DNA of 48,523 nucleotides from Actinomycetota bacterium. Its GTDB lineage: Bacteria; Actinomycetota; Thermoleophilia; UBA2241. Below, in pieces: positions 35,261 through 44,299 of the stretch. Position 1 is the first letter of the stretch. The number at the start of each line of letters is the position of its first letter. The notes below the pieces were generated by a model. It saw only the letters and a list, made by a program, of their open reading frames with translations, was not told the origin of the DNA and did no database searches. The position numbers and the translations under genes were made by a program. The DNA is taken from NCBI GenBank assembly GCA_003132585.1, contig PKYG01000089.1, positions 1 to 48,523 of the forward strand, in the 5' to 3' direction.

Positions 35261-35923
35261 TCAGCGCTCGGCGGGCTCCTCGCCCTCCTCGGTCTTGCCG
35301 ACCAGCTCGGGCTCGCCCTCAGCCACCGCTTCGGCAGCGGCCTCCTCGACCTCTTCGACCACGACCTTGGGCGCGAGCACGGTGCACACCGTCTCCTCGG
35401 GATCGCCGATGATCGTGATGCCCTCGGGGGCGACGATGTCGCCGAGTCGCGCATGATCGCCGACATCGAGCGACTCGACATTGAGAGTGAGGTGCTCGGG
35501 GATGTCGGTCGGCAGGCCGCGGACCGTCAGCTCGTGCTCGGTCACATCGAGGATGCCGCCCATCGTGACGCCGTGCGGCGTGCCCTCGATCTGCAGTCCT
35601 ACCGTAGTCTCGATCGGCTCGGTGAGACGGATCTCCTGCAGGTCGAAATGGGTGACGACGTGCTTGACCTTGTCGAGCGCGACGTCTTTGACGATCGCGA
35701 CATGGGTCTTCTTCTGACCCTCGAAGCTGACGTCGAGCACGGCGTGCGACCCTGCGTCGGTGCTCATCGCGGCGCGCAGCACGGTCGCCTCGACCGCGAT
35801 CGCCGCCGCCGGATTGCCCGAGCCGTAGAGCACGCCGGGGATCAGTCCCCTCTTTCGCAGCCGCTTGGCGTTGCGCGTTCCTGTGTCGTCTCTCTGATGG
35901 ACGACGAGCTTGACTCGCTCCAT
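35261..35923 (-). CDS. rplY: ribosomal protein bL25, Ctc form with C-terminal acidic tail
   Basis: 220 residues from ATG 35923 with AGGAGAG upstream. The N-terminal domain (NAKRLRKRGLIPGVLYGSGNPA) is the 5S rRNA binding bL25 fold and the second half is the TL5/Ctc beta domain (LHVTLNVESLDVGDHARLGD-like). The last 30 residues are very Glu-rich. It binds 5S rRNA in the large subunit. It lies 11 bases after prs. Confidence 0.95.
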   Translation of the reverse strand: MERVKLVVHQRDDTGTRNAKRLRKRGLIPGVLYGSGNPAAAIAVEATVLRAAMSTDAGSHAVLDVSFEGQKKTHVAIVKDVALDKVKHVVTHFDLQEIRLTEPIETTVGLQIEGTPHGVTMGGILDVTEHELTVRGLPTDIPEHLTLNVESLDVGDHARLGDIVAPEGITIIGDPEETVCTVLAPKVVVEEVEEAAAEAVAEGEPELVGKTEEGEEPAER

Positions 35924-35934
35924 GATCTCTCCTG

Positions 35935-36924
35935 CTAGAACAGCTGGTTTTCGCCGGCGAACAGCTCGCTCACCGACTCGTCTTCGAACACGTTCTTGAT
36001 CGTGTCGGCGAGGATGTCGGCGACGGAGAGCACCTTGATCTTGGTGTCCTCGGGGCCGAGTTCGATCGGCAGAGTGTCGGTGACCACGACTTCTTTCACC
36101 GACGAGGTGCGGATGCGCTCACGCGCGGGGTCGGAGAACACGCCGTGCGTGGCGGTGACGTAGACCTCCTTGGCGCCGTTGTCGTAGAGCGTCGTGACGG
36201 CGCTCGCGATACTGCCGGCGGTGTCGATCATGTCGTCGACGACGATCGCGACCTTGCCGTCCACGTCGCCGATGAAGTGCATCGTCTCGGCGCGGTTGTG
36301 CTCGGGGCGCATCTTGGTGAGCACGGCGAGATCGCCGTCGACGCGGTTGGCGAAACGCTTGGCGAGCTTGACACCGCCGGCGTCGGCGGAGACGGCGACG
36401 AGCGGCGTGCCACCCCAGTCCTTGAAGCGGAAGTAGTCGGCGAGCATCGGCACCGCCGTCATGTGATCGACGGGGATGCTGAAGAAGCCCTGGATCTGAC
36501 CCTGATGAAGGTCCATCGAGAGCACGCGGTCGGCACCCGCTGCCTCGAGCAGAGTAGCGATGAGGCGGGCCGTGATCGGCTCGCGCGCGGCGCTCTTCTT
36601 GTCCTGCCGCGAATACGGGTAGTACGGCATGACCACAGTGACGCGCCGCGCCGAGGCCAGCTTGGCCGCCTGTACCATGATCAACAGCTCCATCAGATGG
36701 GCGTTGAGGCGGCCCGACGGCGACTGCACGAGGAACACGTCGGCGCCGCGGATGCTCTCCTCGTAGCGGGCGTAGATCTCGCCGTTGGCGAACGTCTTGA
36801 TGAGCATTCCCCCGAGCCCGATGCCGAGCTTGCCGGCGATGCGCTCGCCGAGAGCGGGGTTGCTGCGCCCGGAGAAGATCATGAGGCGTTTTTGCGTGGT
36901 GGCCCTGCAGCACGAATCAGACAA
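35935..36924 (-). CDS. prs: ribose-phosphate pyrophosphokinase
   Basis: 329 residues starting at TTG 36924, which has GGAGGAG five to six bases upstream. Motifs are MIFSGRSNPALGERIA, IRGADVFLVQS, MPYYPYSRQDKKSAAREPI, the Mg/ATP region LSMDLHQGQIQGFF and the PRPP-binding loop VVDDMIDTAGS. It makes PRPP from ribose 5-phosphate and ATP. glmU-prs-rplY-pth is a common bacterial order. A TG-n-TAGAAT element lies about 35 bases upstream. Confidence 0.98.
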   Translation of the reverse strand: MSDSCCRATTQKRLMIFSGRSNPALGERIAGKLGIGLGGMLIKTFANGEIYARYEESIRGADVFLVQSPSGRLNAHLMELLIMVQAAKLASARRVTVVMPYYPYSRQDKKSAAREPITARLIATLLEAAGADRVLSMDLHQGQIQGFFSIPVDHMTAVPMLADYFRFKDWGGTPLVAVSADAGGVKLAKRFANRVDGDLAVLTKMRPEHNRAETMHFIGDVDGKVAIVVDDMIDTAGSIASAVTTLYDNGAKEVYVTATHGVFSDPARERIRTSSVKEVVVTDTLPIELGPEDTKIKVLSVADILADTIKNVFEDESVSELFAGENQLF

Positions 36925-36958
36925 CGCGCTCCTCCGTGGGTTGGTTCGTCACTGGGCG

Positions 36959-36967
36959 ATTCTACCA
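36959..36967 (-). promoter_or_regulatory. extended -10 promoter of prs
   Basis: TGG then TAGAAT on the minus strand, between the glmU stop and prs. Expected start near 36952, leaving a 28-base leader that includes GGAGGAG. Confidence 0.55.
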
Positions 36968-36980
36968 GAGGTGGGACGGC

Positions 36981-38402
36981 CTAGCAGCCGTCCTTGGCCT
37001 CTTTGCGGCGACGCTGCTCGCGGCGCTTCGCATAACCATCGACGTTCTCCTGGCGGCTGCGCGCGACGCCGAGGCCGCCGGCGGGCACGTCCTTGGTGAT
37101 CACGGAGCCCGCCGCGGTGAATGCGCCGTCGCCGATGTTGACCGGCGCGACGAACGTCGTATCGCTGCCCGTGCGCACGTCGCTGCCGATGTACGTCGGA
37201 TGTTTGTCGAAGCCGTCGAAGTTGGCGGTGATGTTGCCGGCGCCGATGTTGGTGTCGTTGCCGACGAACGCGTCGCCGATGTAGCTCAGATGCGGGACCT
37301 TGCTGCCCTCCCCGACACGGCTGTTCTTGATCTCGACGAACGCGCCTGCCTTGGCGCCCTCGCCGAGGACGGTGTTCGGTCGGATGAAGGCGAACGGGCC
37401 GACCGAGCAACCGGAGTTGACGACGCACGCGGAGAGGTGCGAGGAGACCACGCGAGCGCGGTCGCCGACGAACACGTCCTCGAGGTAGGTGGAGGGGCCG
37501 ATCTCGCTGGCGGCGCCGACGATCGTGCGGCCGAGAAGGAACGTCTGCGGCCGCAGCACCGTGTCGCGGCCGACCTCCACGCCCCAATCCACGTACGTCG
37601 AGTCCGGATCCTCGACGGTGACGCCGGCGAGCATGAGCCGCGTGAGCAGCCGGTGTCGCATCGCCGCATTGGCGATCGCCAGCTCGACGCGTGAGTTGAC
37701 ACCCATGCACATCTCTGGATCGTCAGCCTTGAAGGCAGTTACGGTGAGTCCGACCTCGAGCAGCAGACTGACCACGCCGGTGAGGTAGAACTCACCGGAG
37801 GCGCTGCTCGGCGTGAGCCGCGGCAGCGTCTCTCGCAGCGCCTCGGCGTCGAACATGTACAGGCCGACGTTGATCTCACAGATCGCGCGCTCGGCGTCGC
37901 TCGCGTCCTCGGCCTCGACGATGCGCAGCACGTCGCCTTCGGCGTCGCGCACGACGCGACCGTAGGCGCCGGGAGCGTCCATGCACACGGTCGTGATCGT
38001 CGCCACGGCGTGCGACGCCGCGTGGTGTTCCATCAAGCGACGCACGAAGGCGCCGTCGACGAGCGGCGCGTCACCGATCAGCACCATCACGTTGCCGCCG
38101 AAGCCAGCGAGCGGCTCCATGCCGCGGCGCACGGCGTCGCCGGTGCCGAGCCGCTCCATCTGCACGACGCGTTCACAACCTTGCGGCAGCAGCGCCATGA
38201 CCTCGTCATGACCCTCAGCAGTGACCACCACGATGCGCTCCGGTGCGAGCGTCAGCGCCGCATCGACCACGTACGACACCATCGGCCGCCCGCAGACGGC
38301 GTGCAGCACCTTGGGGAGATCGGATCTCATGCGCGTACCCAGTCCGGCCGCCAGGATCACGACGGCGAGCGGGGCGCTCGCTTGCGACTTCTTCTTCGTC
38401 AT
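36981..38402 (-). CDS. glmU: bifunctional GlcNAc-1-P uridyltransferase / GlcN-1-P acetyltransferase
   Basis: 473 residues. The nucleotidyltransferase half starts [21 protein letters not shown] and has the GDAPLVDG loop. From about residue 250 a left-handed beta helix carries hexapeptide repeats and acetyl-CoA site features ([55 protein letters not shown]). It makes UDP-GlcNAc for peptidoglycan. The tRNA-Gln gene lies 22 bases upstream. Confidence 0.97.
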   Translation of the reverse strand: MTKKKSQASAPLAVVILAAGLGTRMRSDLPKVLHAVCGRPMVSYVVDAALTLAPERIVVVTAEGHDEVMALLPQGCERVVQMERLGTGDAVRRGMEPLAGFGGNVMVLIGDAPLVDGAFVRRLMEHHAASHAVATITTVCMDAPGAYGRVVRDAEGDVLRIVEAEDASDAERAICEINVGLYMFDAEALRETLPRLTPSSASGEFYLTGVVSLLLEVGLTVTAFKADDPEMCMGVNSRVELAIANAAMRHRLLTRLMLAGVTVEDPDSTYVDWGVEVGRDTVLRPQTFLLGRTIVGAASEIGPSTYLEDVFVGDRARVVSSHLSACVVNSGCSVGPFAFIRPNTVLGEGAKAGAFVEIKNSRVGEGSKVPHLSYIGDAFVGNDTNIGAGNITANFDGFDKHPTYIGSDVRTGSDTTFVAPVNIGDGAFTAAGSVITKDVPAGGLGVARSRQENVDGYAKRREQRRRKEAKDGC

Positions 38403-38424
38403 TTCTCTCTCTTCACGCGGTTCC

Positions 38425-38498
38425 TGGCTGGGGCGGGAGGATTCGAACCTCCGGTCCCGGGACCAAAACCCGGTGCCTTACCACTTGGCCACGCCCCA
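38425..38498 (-). tRNA. tRNA-Gln (UUG)
   Basis: Acceptor TGGGGCG pairs with CGCCCCA and the CCA is encoded. The anticodon stem CCGGG/CCCGG holds the loop TTTTGGT, anticodon UUG. The T-arm GGAGGTTCGAATCCTCC is standard. It lies between ispE and glmU. TATACT preceded by TGA at 38515-38523 on the minus strand is an extended -10 overlapping the ispE stop. Confidence 0.96.
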
Positions 38499-38514
38499 TC
38501 GCAGAGCGCACGGC

Positions 38515-38523
38515 AGTATATCA
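38515..38523 (-). promoter_or_regulatory. extended -10 promoter of tRNA-Gln, overlapping the ispE stop
   Basis: TGA-TATACT on the minus strand, where TGA is also the ispE stop codon. The expected start lies about ten bases before the tRNA 5' end. Confidence 0.55.
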
Positions 38524-39516
38524 CTTCGGCCCAGGTGGCCGACGCTGCGGGCGGTCCTTGCGCGGGCGGGCGCCGCGCGGCTCGCCGCCCCCGTCTGACG
38601 GCGGGCGGCGAGCGTCGCCGCGCGTTTGCGCCCGCGGTTGCAGGTCGGTGACGTAGGTGGCGCGGGCCAGCGCCAGCTGCTCCCGCGCCGCGAGCGCCGT
38701 CGCCTCATCGTCGAAGAGCCCGAACACGGCGGCGCCGCTGCCGCTCATCGCTGCGCCGAAGGCACCGGCGGCGAACATCGAGCGCTTGAGCTCCGCGACC
38801 TCCGGGTGCCGAGCGACGACCGACGCTTCCAGGTCATTCTCCACCAGCCTGGTGAGATCGCGCGGCAGCACGGCCACCGACAGGCTCTGTTGCAGACGCT
38901 CGGCGCGACGCACGAAATCACTGAGCGTCGGCTGCTCGTCGGCGTCGCGCCAGCGGTAGACCTCGGCGGTGGATAATGCCAGGTCGGGCAGCGCCAGGAC
39001 GATGTGCAGCGGTTCGGGCAGCGCCATATCTTTGAGCACCTGCCCGCGGCCCATCACAAGCTGGGGTCCGAGCCAGAGGAAGAACGGCACATCGGAGCCG
39101 ATCGCCGCAGCCACCTCGTAACGCAGACGATCGGAGAGGTCGAGCGCGAACAGCCGCTCGACCGCCACCAGGGTGGCGGCGGCATCGGAGCTGCCGCCGC
39201 CCAATCCGGCGCCGTGCGGAACACGTTTGTGGATCGTGACGCGTACCTCGAACGGACGCTCGAGACGTCGCTCCAGCTCGCGCACGATCCGGCCGGCGAG
39301 GTTGTTTTCGCCGGGACAGATCGGGCACTGAACCGTCAGTCCGTCGCCCGGCGCACGCTCGACCGCGACAAGGTCTGAGAGCGTCACCGGAAGGATCACC
39401 GAGCAGATCTCATGGAACCCATCGGGGCGCTGCGGCCCCACGAGCAGAGCGAGGTTGATCTTGGCCGGCGCCGCGACTTCGACGCGGCGGCCGTCGGCAG
39501 CCGCGTCTAGATCCAC
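38521..39516 (-). CDS. ispE: 4-diphosphocytidyl-2-C-methyl-D-erythritol kinase with basic C-terminal extension
   Basis: 331 residues from GTG 39516, with GGGAG upstream inside rsmA (10-base overlap). GHMP-kinase motifs APAKINLALLVG, PHGAGLGGGSSDAAATL and AMSGSGAAVFGLF are clear. It phosphorylates CDP-ME in the MEP isoprenoid pathway. The last 35 or so residues are almost all Arg, Lys, Pro and Gly, so the protein is longer than the usual 280-300. The tail could bind nucleic acid or be a late frame extension. Confidence 0.95.
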   Translation of the reverse strand: MDLDAAADGRRVEVAAPAKINLALLVGPQRPDGFHEICSVILPVTLSDLVAVERAPGDGLTVQCPICPGENNLAGRIVRELERRLERPFEVRVTIHKRVPHGAGLGGGSSDAAATLVAVERLFALDLSDRLRYEVAAAIGSDVPFFLWLGPQLVMGRGQVLKDMALPEPLHIVLALPDLALSTAEVYRWRDADEQPTLSDFVRRAERLQQSLSVAVLPRDLTRLVENDLEASVVARHPEVAELKRSMFAAGAFGAAMSGSGAAVFGLFDDEATALAAREQLALARATYVTDLQPRAQTRGDARRPPSDGGGEPRGARPRKDRPQRRPPGPK

Positions 39517-40337
39517 GCCAGCTCCCGCGCAAGGTCGACGAACGTCCGGGGAGAGAGCTCCTCGGGGCGCGTCGTCGGCCGCAGGCCGAGCGCGACGAGC
39601 GCGTGACGCACGTCGTCGCGCGCCAGTGCCCGGCCGGCATGCGCCGCACCCGTTAACGAGTTGACGAGCAGCTTGCGGCGCTGCGCGAAAGCACAGCGCA
39701 CCAGCTTGTCGATCGTCGCGTACTCCGCCGGCGCCGGCACGCCAGCGCCCGCATCCCGTCGCACGAAGGTCACGAAGAGCGAGTCCACGCGTGGCTGTGG
39801 CGAGAACACCGTTCGCGGCACGGCACGCACGGCGTCACGTTCACAGGCAAGCTGAACCAGCACCGACACGGCCGAATACGGCTTCGTCGACGGCACGGCG
39901 AAGAGACGCTCGCCGAGCTCTCTTTGCACCATCACCGCCCAGCGCCGCACGGTAGGCAGCGCCGCGATCGACTTCATGATCAGCGGGATCGCGATGCTGT
40001 AGGCGAGGTTCGCGACCAGGGCGGTCGGTGGCGGCGCAAGCTCACCGAGCGGCATCTTGAGCGCGTCGCCAAAGCGTACACGCAGATTGGCATGCGCCTT
40101 CGTGAGGGAGTCCAAAGCGGGCGCGAAGCGGGTGTCGATCTCGATTGCGTGCACGGCCGCCGCTTGCGCGACGAGACGCTCGGTCAGCGACCCTTCGGCG
40201 GGACCGACCTCGAGCACCACGTCGTCCGGCTGCACGGCCGCCATGGCGACGATCGCGAGCAGCGTGTTCGTGTCGACGAGATGGTTCTGGCCGAAGCGCC
40301 TCAGCGCCGCCGGCCGCGGCGGCCGCGACGATGACAT
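39507..40337 (-). CDS. rsmA: 16S rRNA (adenine1518/1519-N6)-dimethyltransferase
   Basis: 276 residues from ATG 40337, which overlaps the tatD stop (TGATG). It has RFGQNHLVDTNTL, the SAM loop LEVGPAEGSLTERL, HAIEIDTRFAP, GDALKMPL and the catalytic NLAYSIAIPL (NLPY variant). The usual NLPYxxxxP is NLAYSIAIP here, an Ala for Pro change. It dimethylates two adenines near the 16S 3' end. It is in the metG-tatD-rsmA-ispE run. Confidence 0.96.
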   Translation of the reverse strand: MSSSRPPRPAALRRFGQNHLVDTNTLLAIVAMAAVQPDDVVLEVGPAEGSLTERLVAQAAAVHAIEIDTRFAPALDSLTKAHANLRVRFGDALKMPLGELAPPPTALVANLAYSIAIPLIMKSIAALPTVRRWAVMVQRELGERLFAVPSTKPYSAVSVLVQLACERDAVRAVPRTVFSPQPRVDSLFVTFVRRDAGAGVPAPAEYATIDKLVRCAFAQRRKLLVNSLTGAAHAGRALARDDVRHALVALGLRPTTRPEELSPRTFVDLARELAWI

Positions 40338-41152
40338 CAGAGGAGGTCGAGCGAGAAGGCGCGGCGGGCGTTGGCCGTCGTCACTTCGGCCGCGCGCGCC
40401 GCCTCCCAGCCGCGGACTTCCGCAAGCTTCTCGACGGTGTGCACGATCCAGGCCGGCTGGTTGTCCTTGCTCCGGTGGGGCACGGGCGTGAGGAACGGCG
40501 CATCCGTCTCGACGAGCAGCAACTCGTCGCGCACGCGCGCGGCGGCGGCACGCAGGTCGCCGGCGTTCTTGTAGGTCAGGTTGCCGGCGAACGACATGTA
40601 GTAACCGCGGCCGTTGCACTCCTCGACCTGCTCGATCAGTGAGAAGCAGTGAAGGATCACCCTCACGCCCTCGGCGAACTCGCCGAGGATCTCCATCGCC
40701 TCGTCGCCGGCATCGCGCACGTGCACGATGAGCGGCAGATCGAGGCGCCGCGCGAGCCCGATCTGAGCGATGAAGACCGACCGCTGCGTGGCGCGCGGCG
40801 AACGGTCGCGATAGTAGTCGAGACCGCACTCGCCGATGGCGACGACTCTGTCACCGTGAGCGAGTCGCTGGAGCTTGCCGAGCATCGTATCGTCGAGCAG
40901 CCGCGCCTCGTGTGGGTGCACGCCGACGGTCGCATATACGTCGCGATTGCGCTGCGCGTAGTCGACTGCGCGACGTGACGATGCCGCGTCCATGCCAACC
41001 GCGATGACGGCGTTGACCCCGGCGGCGCGTGCGGCGACGAGCGCTGCGTCGGCATCGTCGAGCATCTCCAGATGACAGTGCGTGTCGATCGGGTCGAAGA
41101 CCGGCGCGACCCGGTCGCCGGGCACAGCTCTGCTGGTGCGTACGCCCGCCAC
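40337..41152 (-). CDS. tatD: TatD family metal-dependent hydrolase (DNase)
   Basis: 271 residues from GTG 41152, with GAGGAG upstream inside the metG end; GTG 41125 would be nine codons shorter. Motifs DTHCHLEML, GVHPHEARLL, IGECGLDYYRD, LPLIVHVRDA, HCFS and ETDAPFLTP are the TatD metal ligands. It is a two-metal nuclease or deacetylase of the amidohydrolase superfamily. Four bases separate it from the metG stop. Confidence 0.95.
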   Translation of the reverse strand: MAGVRTSRAVPGDRVAPVFDPIDTHCHLEMLDDADAALVAARAAGVNAVIAVGMDAASSRRAVDYAQRNRDVYATVGVHPHEARLLDDTMLGKLQRLAHGDRVVAIGECGLDYYRDRSPRATQRSVFIAQIGLARRLDLPLIVHVRDAGDEAMEILGEFAEGVRVILHCFSLIEQVEECNGRGYYMSFAGNLTYKNAGDLRAAAARVRDELLLVETDAPFLTPVPHRSKDNQPAWIVHTVEKLAEVRGWEAARAAEVTTANARRAFSLDLL

Positions 41153-41156
41153 GCGC

Positions 41157-42704
41157 CTACTCCTCGGCCTCGATGCGCGGGAAGAGCGGCGGTGCAGCCA
41201 CAACCGCGGCCGGGATGAGCCCGTCGAAGATCGCCGCGTCGAGCAACATGGCGGCGACATCGCGCTCCTGGCCCAGGCGCCGCAGGATCTCCTCCGCCGT
41301 GCCGGGAATGACGGAATGGATCGCCAGCGCGACGAGGCGCAGGCCGGCCGCCAAACCGTGCAGAACGGCATCGAGGCGGCCGGCCTGCGCCTCGTCCTTG
41401 GCGAGCTTCCACGGCGCCTCTTCCTCGACCAGCCGGTTGAGGCGGCGCACGTATTCCCACACGCTCTCGATCGCGGCCGTGATCTCGACCTCCCCGTAGT
41501 GGGCGCTGGCAGCACGCAGCATCGCTTCGCCCTTGGCCGCCACGTCCCGCAGCGTTTCGCCGGCGGGCGCCGCCGGGATCGTCCCGTCGCGGTACTTGCC
41601 GATCATTGAGACCGTGCGGCTCACAAGGTTGCCGAGCTCGTTGGCGAGCTCGCTGTTGTAGCGGGCCCGGACGCCGTCCATCGACGTGTTGCCGTCGAGC
41701 CCGAAGTTGACCTCGCGGAACAGGTAGAAGCGCAGGGCATCGAGGCCGTACTTCTCCATGATGACGAACGGGTCGAGGACGTTGCCGCGCGTCTTGCTCA
41801 TCTTCTCTCCACCGCTCAGCAGGTAGCCGTGGATGAACTCGCCCGCAGGCAGATCGTAGCCGGCGCTCATCAGCAGCGCCGGCCAGATAACGGCGTGGAA
41901 CTTGAGGATGTCCTTCGACAGGAGGTGGTCGGCCACAGACCAGTAGCGATCGACGAGGTCCTCACCCGGCCGCGCGTAGGTTAGCGCCGACACGTAGTTG
42001 ATCAGCGCATCGACCCAAACGTAGATGACCTGCGTGTCGTCCCAGGGGACGGGCACGCCCCAGGTGATGCTCGAACGACTGATGGAGATGTCGTCCAGGC
42101 CCTGTTCGATGAACGACAGCGCCTCGTTGAAGCGTGTCCGTGGCCTCACCCACTCCGGGTTGGCGCGGAAGAACTCGCTCAGGCGGTCCTGGTACTTGCT
42201 GAGCAGGAAGTAGTAGTTCTCTTCTTCCAGCCAGACCGGCTCGATGCCGTGGTCGGGGCACTTGCCGTCGACCAGGTCGCGTTCGTACCAGAATCCCTCG
42301 CAGGCAGTGCAGTAGAGGCCGCCGTAGGTGCGTTTCTCGACGTCGCCGGCGGCCTGCAGCTTCTCCACAAACCTCTGCACGTAGGCCTCGTGCTCGGGAT
42401 CGGTGGTGCGGATGAAGAAGTCGTTTGTGGCGTTGAGCTGGCGCGTCAGCTCTTTGAAGCGCGGCGCCAGCTCGTCGACGTGCTGCCGCGGCGTGAGGCC
42501 GCGCTCCGCGGCAGCCTGCGCCACCTTGTTGCCGTGCTCGTCGACGCCGGTGAGGAAGAAGACGTCGTCCCCCTTCTGGCGGTGGTAGCGCGCGAGGATG
42601 TCGGCGGCGATGGTCGTGTAAGCGTGTCCCAGGTGGGGTTCGCCGTTCACGTAGTAGATCGGGGTCGTGACGTAGTATCGCATCGCTTTCGTAGTATCTT
42701 TCAT
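41157..42704 (-). CDS. metG: methionyl-tRNA synthetase
   Basis: 515 residues from ATG 42704; ATG 42683 is an alternative start at MRYYVTTPIYY. Class I HIGH is HLGH in PHLGHAYTT and KMSKS is KMSKTRGN. The insert YCTACEGFWYERDLVDGKCPDHG holds a CxxC..CxxH zinc knuckle. The C-terminal anticodon-binding domain is present, but no tRNA-binding (Trbp111) extension. It charges tRNA-Met for initiation and elongation. Confidence 0.97.
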   Translation of the reverse strand: MKDTTKAMRYYVTTPIYYVNGEPHLGHAYTTIAADILARYHRQKGDDVFFLTGVDEHGNKVAQAAAERGLTPRQHVDELAPRFKELTRQLNATNDFFIRTTDPEHEAYVQRFVEKLQAAGDVEKRTYGGLYCTACEGFWYERDLVDGKCPDHGIEPVWLEEENYYFLLSKYQDRLSEFFRANPEWVRPRTRFNEALSFIEQGLDDISISRSSITWGVPVPWDDTQVIYVWVDALINYVSALTYARPGEDLVDRYWSVADHLLSKDILKFHAVIWPALLMSAGYDLPAGEFIHGYLLSGGEKMSKTRGNVLDPFVIMEKYGLDALRFYLFREVNFGLDGNTSMDGVRARYNSELANELGNLVSRTVSMIGKYRDGTIPAAPAGETLRDVAAKGEAMLRAASAHYGEVEITAAIESVWEYVRRLNRLVEEEAPWKLAKDEAQAGRLDAVLHGLAAGLRLVALAIHSVIPGTAEEILRRLGQERDVAAMLLDAAIFDGLIPAAVVAAPPLFPRIEAEE

Positions 42705-42718
42705 CCAGCCTCGCGGCG

Positions 42719-43291
42719 CTAGCTCATATGGCCCTTGCGCCGCTTCGCCGAGAAGCCGTAGGTGCCCACCTTCTCGCCCATCGACCAGTAGTCGCCGTCG
42801 ACGTAGGCGAGCGGGTCGAGCGCACCGTGCTTGAGACGGCCGCGGGCGTCGATCACCTCCTCATCGCAGTGCACGGCGACGATTTCGCCGATGAAGAGAT
42901 CGTGCGCCCCAAGCGACAGTTCGTGGCGCACGACGCACTCGAGGTTGATCGGGCACTCGGCGATCAGCGGCGCCTGCACCTTCGCTGCCGGTAGTGGAGT
43001 GAGTCCGGCCGCGACCCACTTGTCTTCGTCGCGGCCACTAATCGAGCCGCACAGATCGACCTGCTCGACCTGTGACGCCCGCGGCAGGTTGACGACGAAC
43101 TCTCGCGAGCATTCCAGCAACTCGTGCGAGTAGCGCGAACCGCGGATCGCGACGCTCACCATCGGCGGCGCCGAGCAGACCGTACCGGCCCACGCGATCG
43201 TCACGATGTTGCCCTTCTTGCCGTCGGCGACGGTGACGAGCACCGCCGGCACAGGCAACAGGATGGTCGATGGGCGACGCTCGATCTTCAT
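42719..43291 (-). CDS. flavin reductase family protein (FMN-binding)
   Basis: 190 residues from ATG 43291 with GAGGAGG six bases upstream. VPAVLVTVADGKKGNIVTIAW, PPMVSVAIRGSRYSHELL, EFVVNLPRASQVEQVDLCG, APLIAECPINLECVV and HDLFIGEIVAVH fit the flavin reductase/DIM6-NTAB family of split-barrel FMN proteins. It may supply reduced flavin or be an NAD(P)H-dependent reductase; the substrate is unknown. It ends 14 bases before metG. Confidence 0.88.
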   Translation of the reverse strand: MKIERRPSTILLPVPAVLVTVADGKKGNIVTIAWAGTVCSAPPMVSVAIRGSRYSHELLECSREFVVNLPRASQVEQVDLCGSISGRDEDKWVAAGLTPLPAAKVQAPLIAECPINLECVVRHELSLGAHDLFIGEIVAVHCDEEVIDARGRLKHGALDPLAYVDGDYWSMGEKVGTYGFSAKRRKGHMS

Positions 43292-43351
43292 CACTGCCTC
43301 CTCGCTTGGATCGATCGCGGCGGCGCGGCGCGCGATCTCCGGACCGTGGGT

Positions 43352-43357
43352 TACAAT
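43352..43357 (+). promoter_or_regulatory. -10 element of speB
   Basis: TACAAT, six bases before the ATG, placing the predicted start at the A of the start codon. No -35 is visible. Confidence 0.5.
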
Positions 43358-43363
43358 ACCCGC

Positions 43364-44299
43364 ATGAACGACTCCATGCCGTTTGCCGGCATCGCCAGTT
43401 TCTTCAAGGCACCGTACGTCGCCGAGCCCACCAAGGCCGATGGCGACGTCGCCGTCCTCGGCATCCCCTACGACGAAGGAACGACGTCGCGCCCGGGCGC
43501 CCGCTACGGCCCGCGCGCGATGCGCGACATCTCCACGTTCTGGGCCTATCGCGATGGCGAGGAGCCGTTCTACGACGGCGAGGCGCAGACGGAGCTGCTC
43601 GGTGGCGTGCGCTTCGTCGACGCCGGCGACGTGGATCTCGCGCCTACGGCGCCGGCCGAGCGCAACCACCCCCTCATCGCCGCCCGCGTCAAGCAGCTGC
43701 TCGACGCGGGCCTCTTCCCCATTGTGCTCGGCGGCGACCACTCGATCACCTACGCGGTCCTGCGCGGCTTCGCCGCGGCCCGCGCCGGCCGGCCGCTCCA
43801 CCTCGTCCAGTTTGACACGCACATGGACTACTGGAACGACGAGGGTGGCATGACGACGACGCACGCCAGCCCGATCATCCGCTCGCACGAGGACGGCTTC
43901 GCGACCAAGGTCACCCAGTATGGCATCCGCGGCCTGCACACCACCGCCGACAATATCGCGCTCGCGCGCGAACGCGGGGTGCGCACGTTCTGGTGCGAGC
44001 ACGCCAAGAAGACCCCCGTGGACGAGCTCGTCGCCCACCTCGCGCCCGGCGAAGACGTGTACATCAGTTTCGATATCGACGCGCTCGACCCGAGCGTCGC
44101 GCCCGGCACCGGCACGCCCGAGCCGGGCGGATTCACCTACTACGAAGCGAAGGCGATCTTGCGCGCCGTCGCGCAGCGCGCGAACGTCGTCGGCATGGAC
44201 ATGGTCGAAGTCGATCCGCTCTACGACCCCGTACAGATCACGGCTCTGCATGCCGTGCGGTTGATCTTCGACACGGTCGGCGCGGCGCTCAGCCGCTAG
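43364..44299 (+). CDS. speB: agmatinase / ureohydrolase (arginase family)
   Basis: 311 residues from ATG 43364. Metal ligands are His in GGDHSITY, DTHMDYW (DxHxD variant), and SFDIDALDP, followed by GTGTPEPGG and VGMDMVEVDP. Such enzymes hydrolyse agmatine, arginine or guanidino acids to urea. Agmatinase is most likely from motif context, but other ureohydrolases are possible. TACAAT lies seven bases before the ATG and no Shine-Dalgarno is visible, so the message may be leaderless. Its 3' end overlaps the convergent homocysteine methyltransferase by 11 bases. Confidence 0.85.
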   Translation: MNDSMPFAGIASFFKAPYVAEPTKADGDVAVLGIPYDEGTTSRPGARYGPRAMRDISTFWAYRDGEEPFYDGEAQTELLGGVRFVDAGDVDLAPTAPAERNHPLIAARVKQLLDAGLFPIVLGGDHSITYAVLRGFAAARAGRPLHLVQFDTHMDYWNDEGGMTTTHASPIIRSHEDGFATKVTQYGIRGLHTTADNIALARERGVRTFWCEHAKKTPVDELVAHLAPGEDVYISFDIDALDPSVAPGTGTPEPGGFTYYEAKAILRAVAQRANVVGMDMVEVDPLYDPVQITALHAVRLIFDTVGAALSR

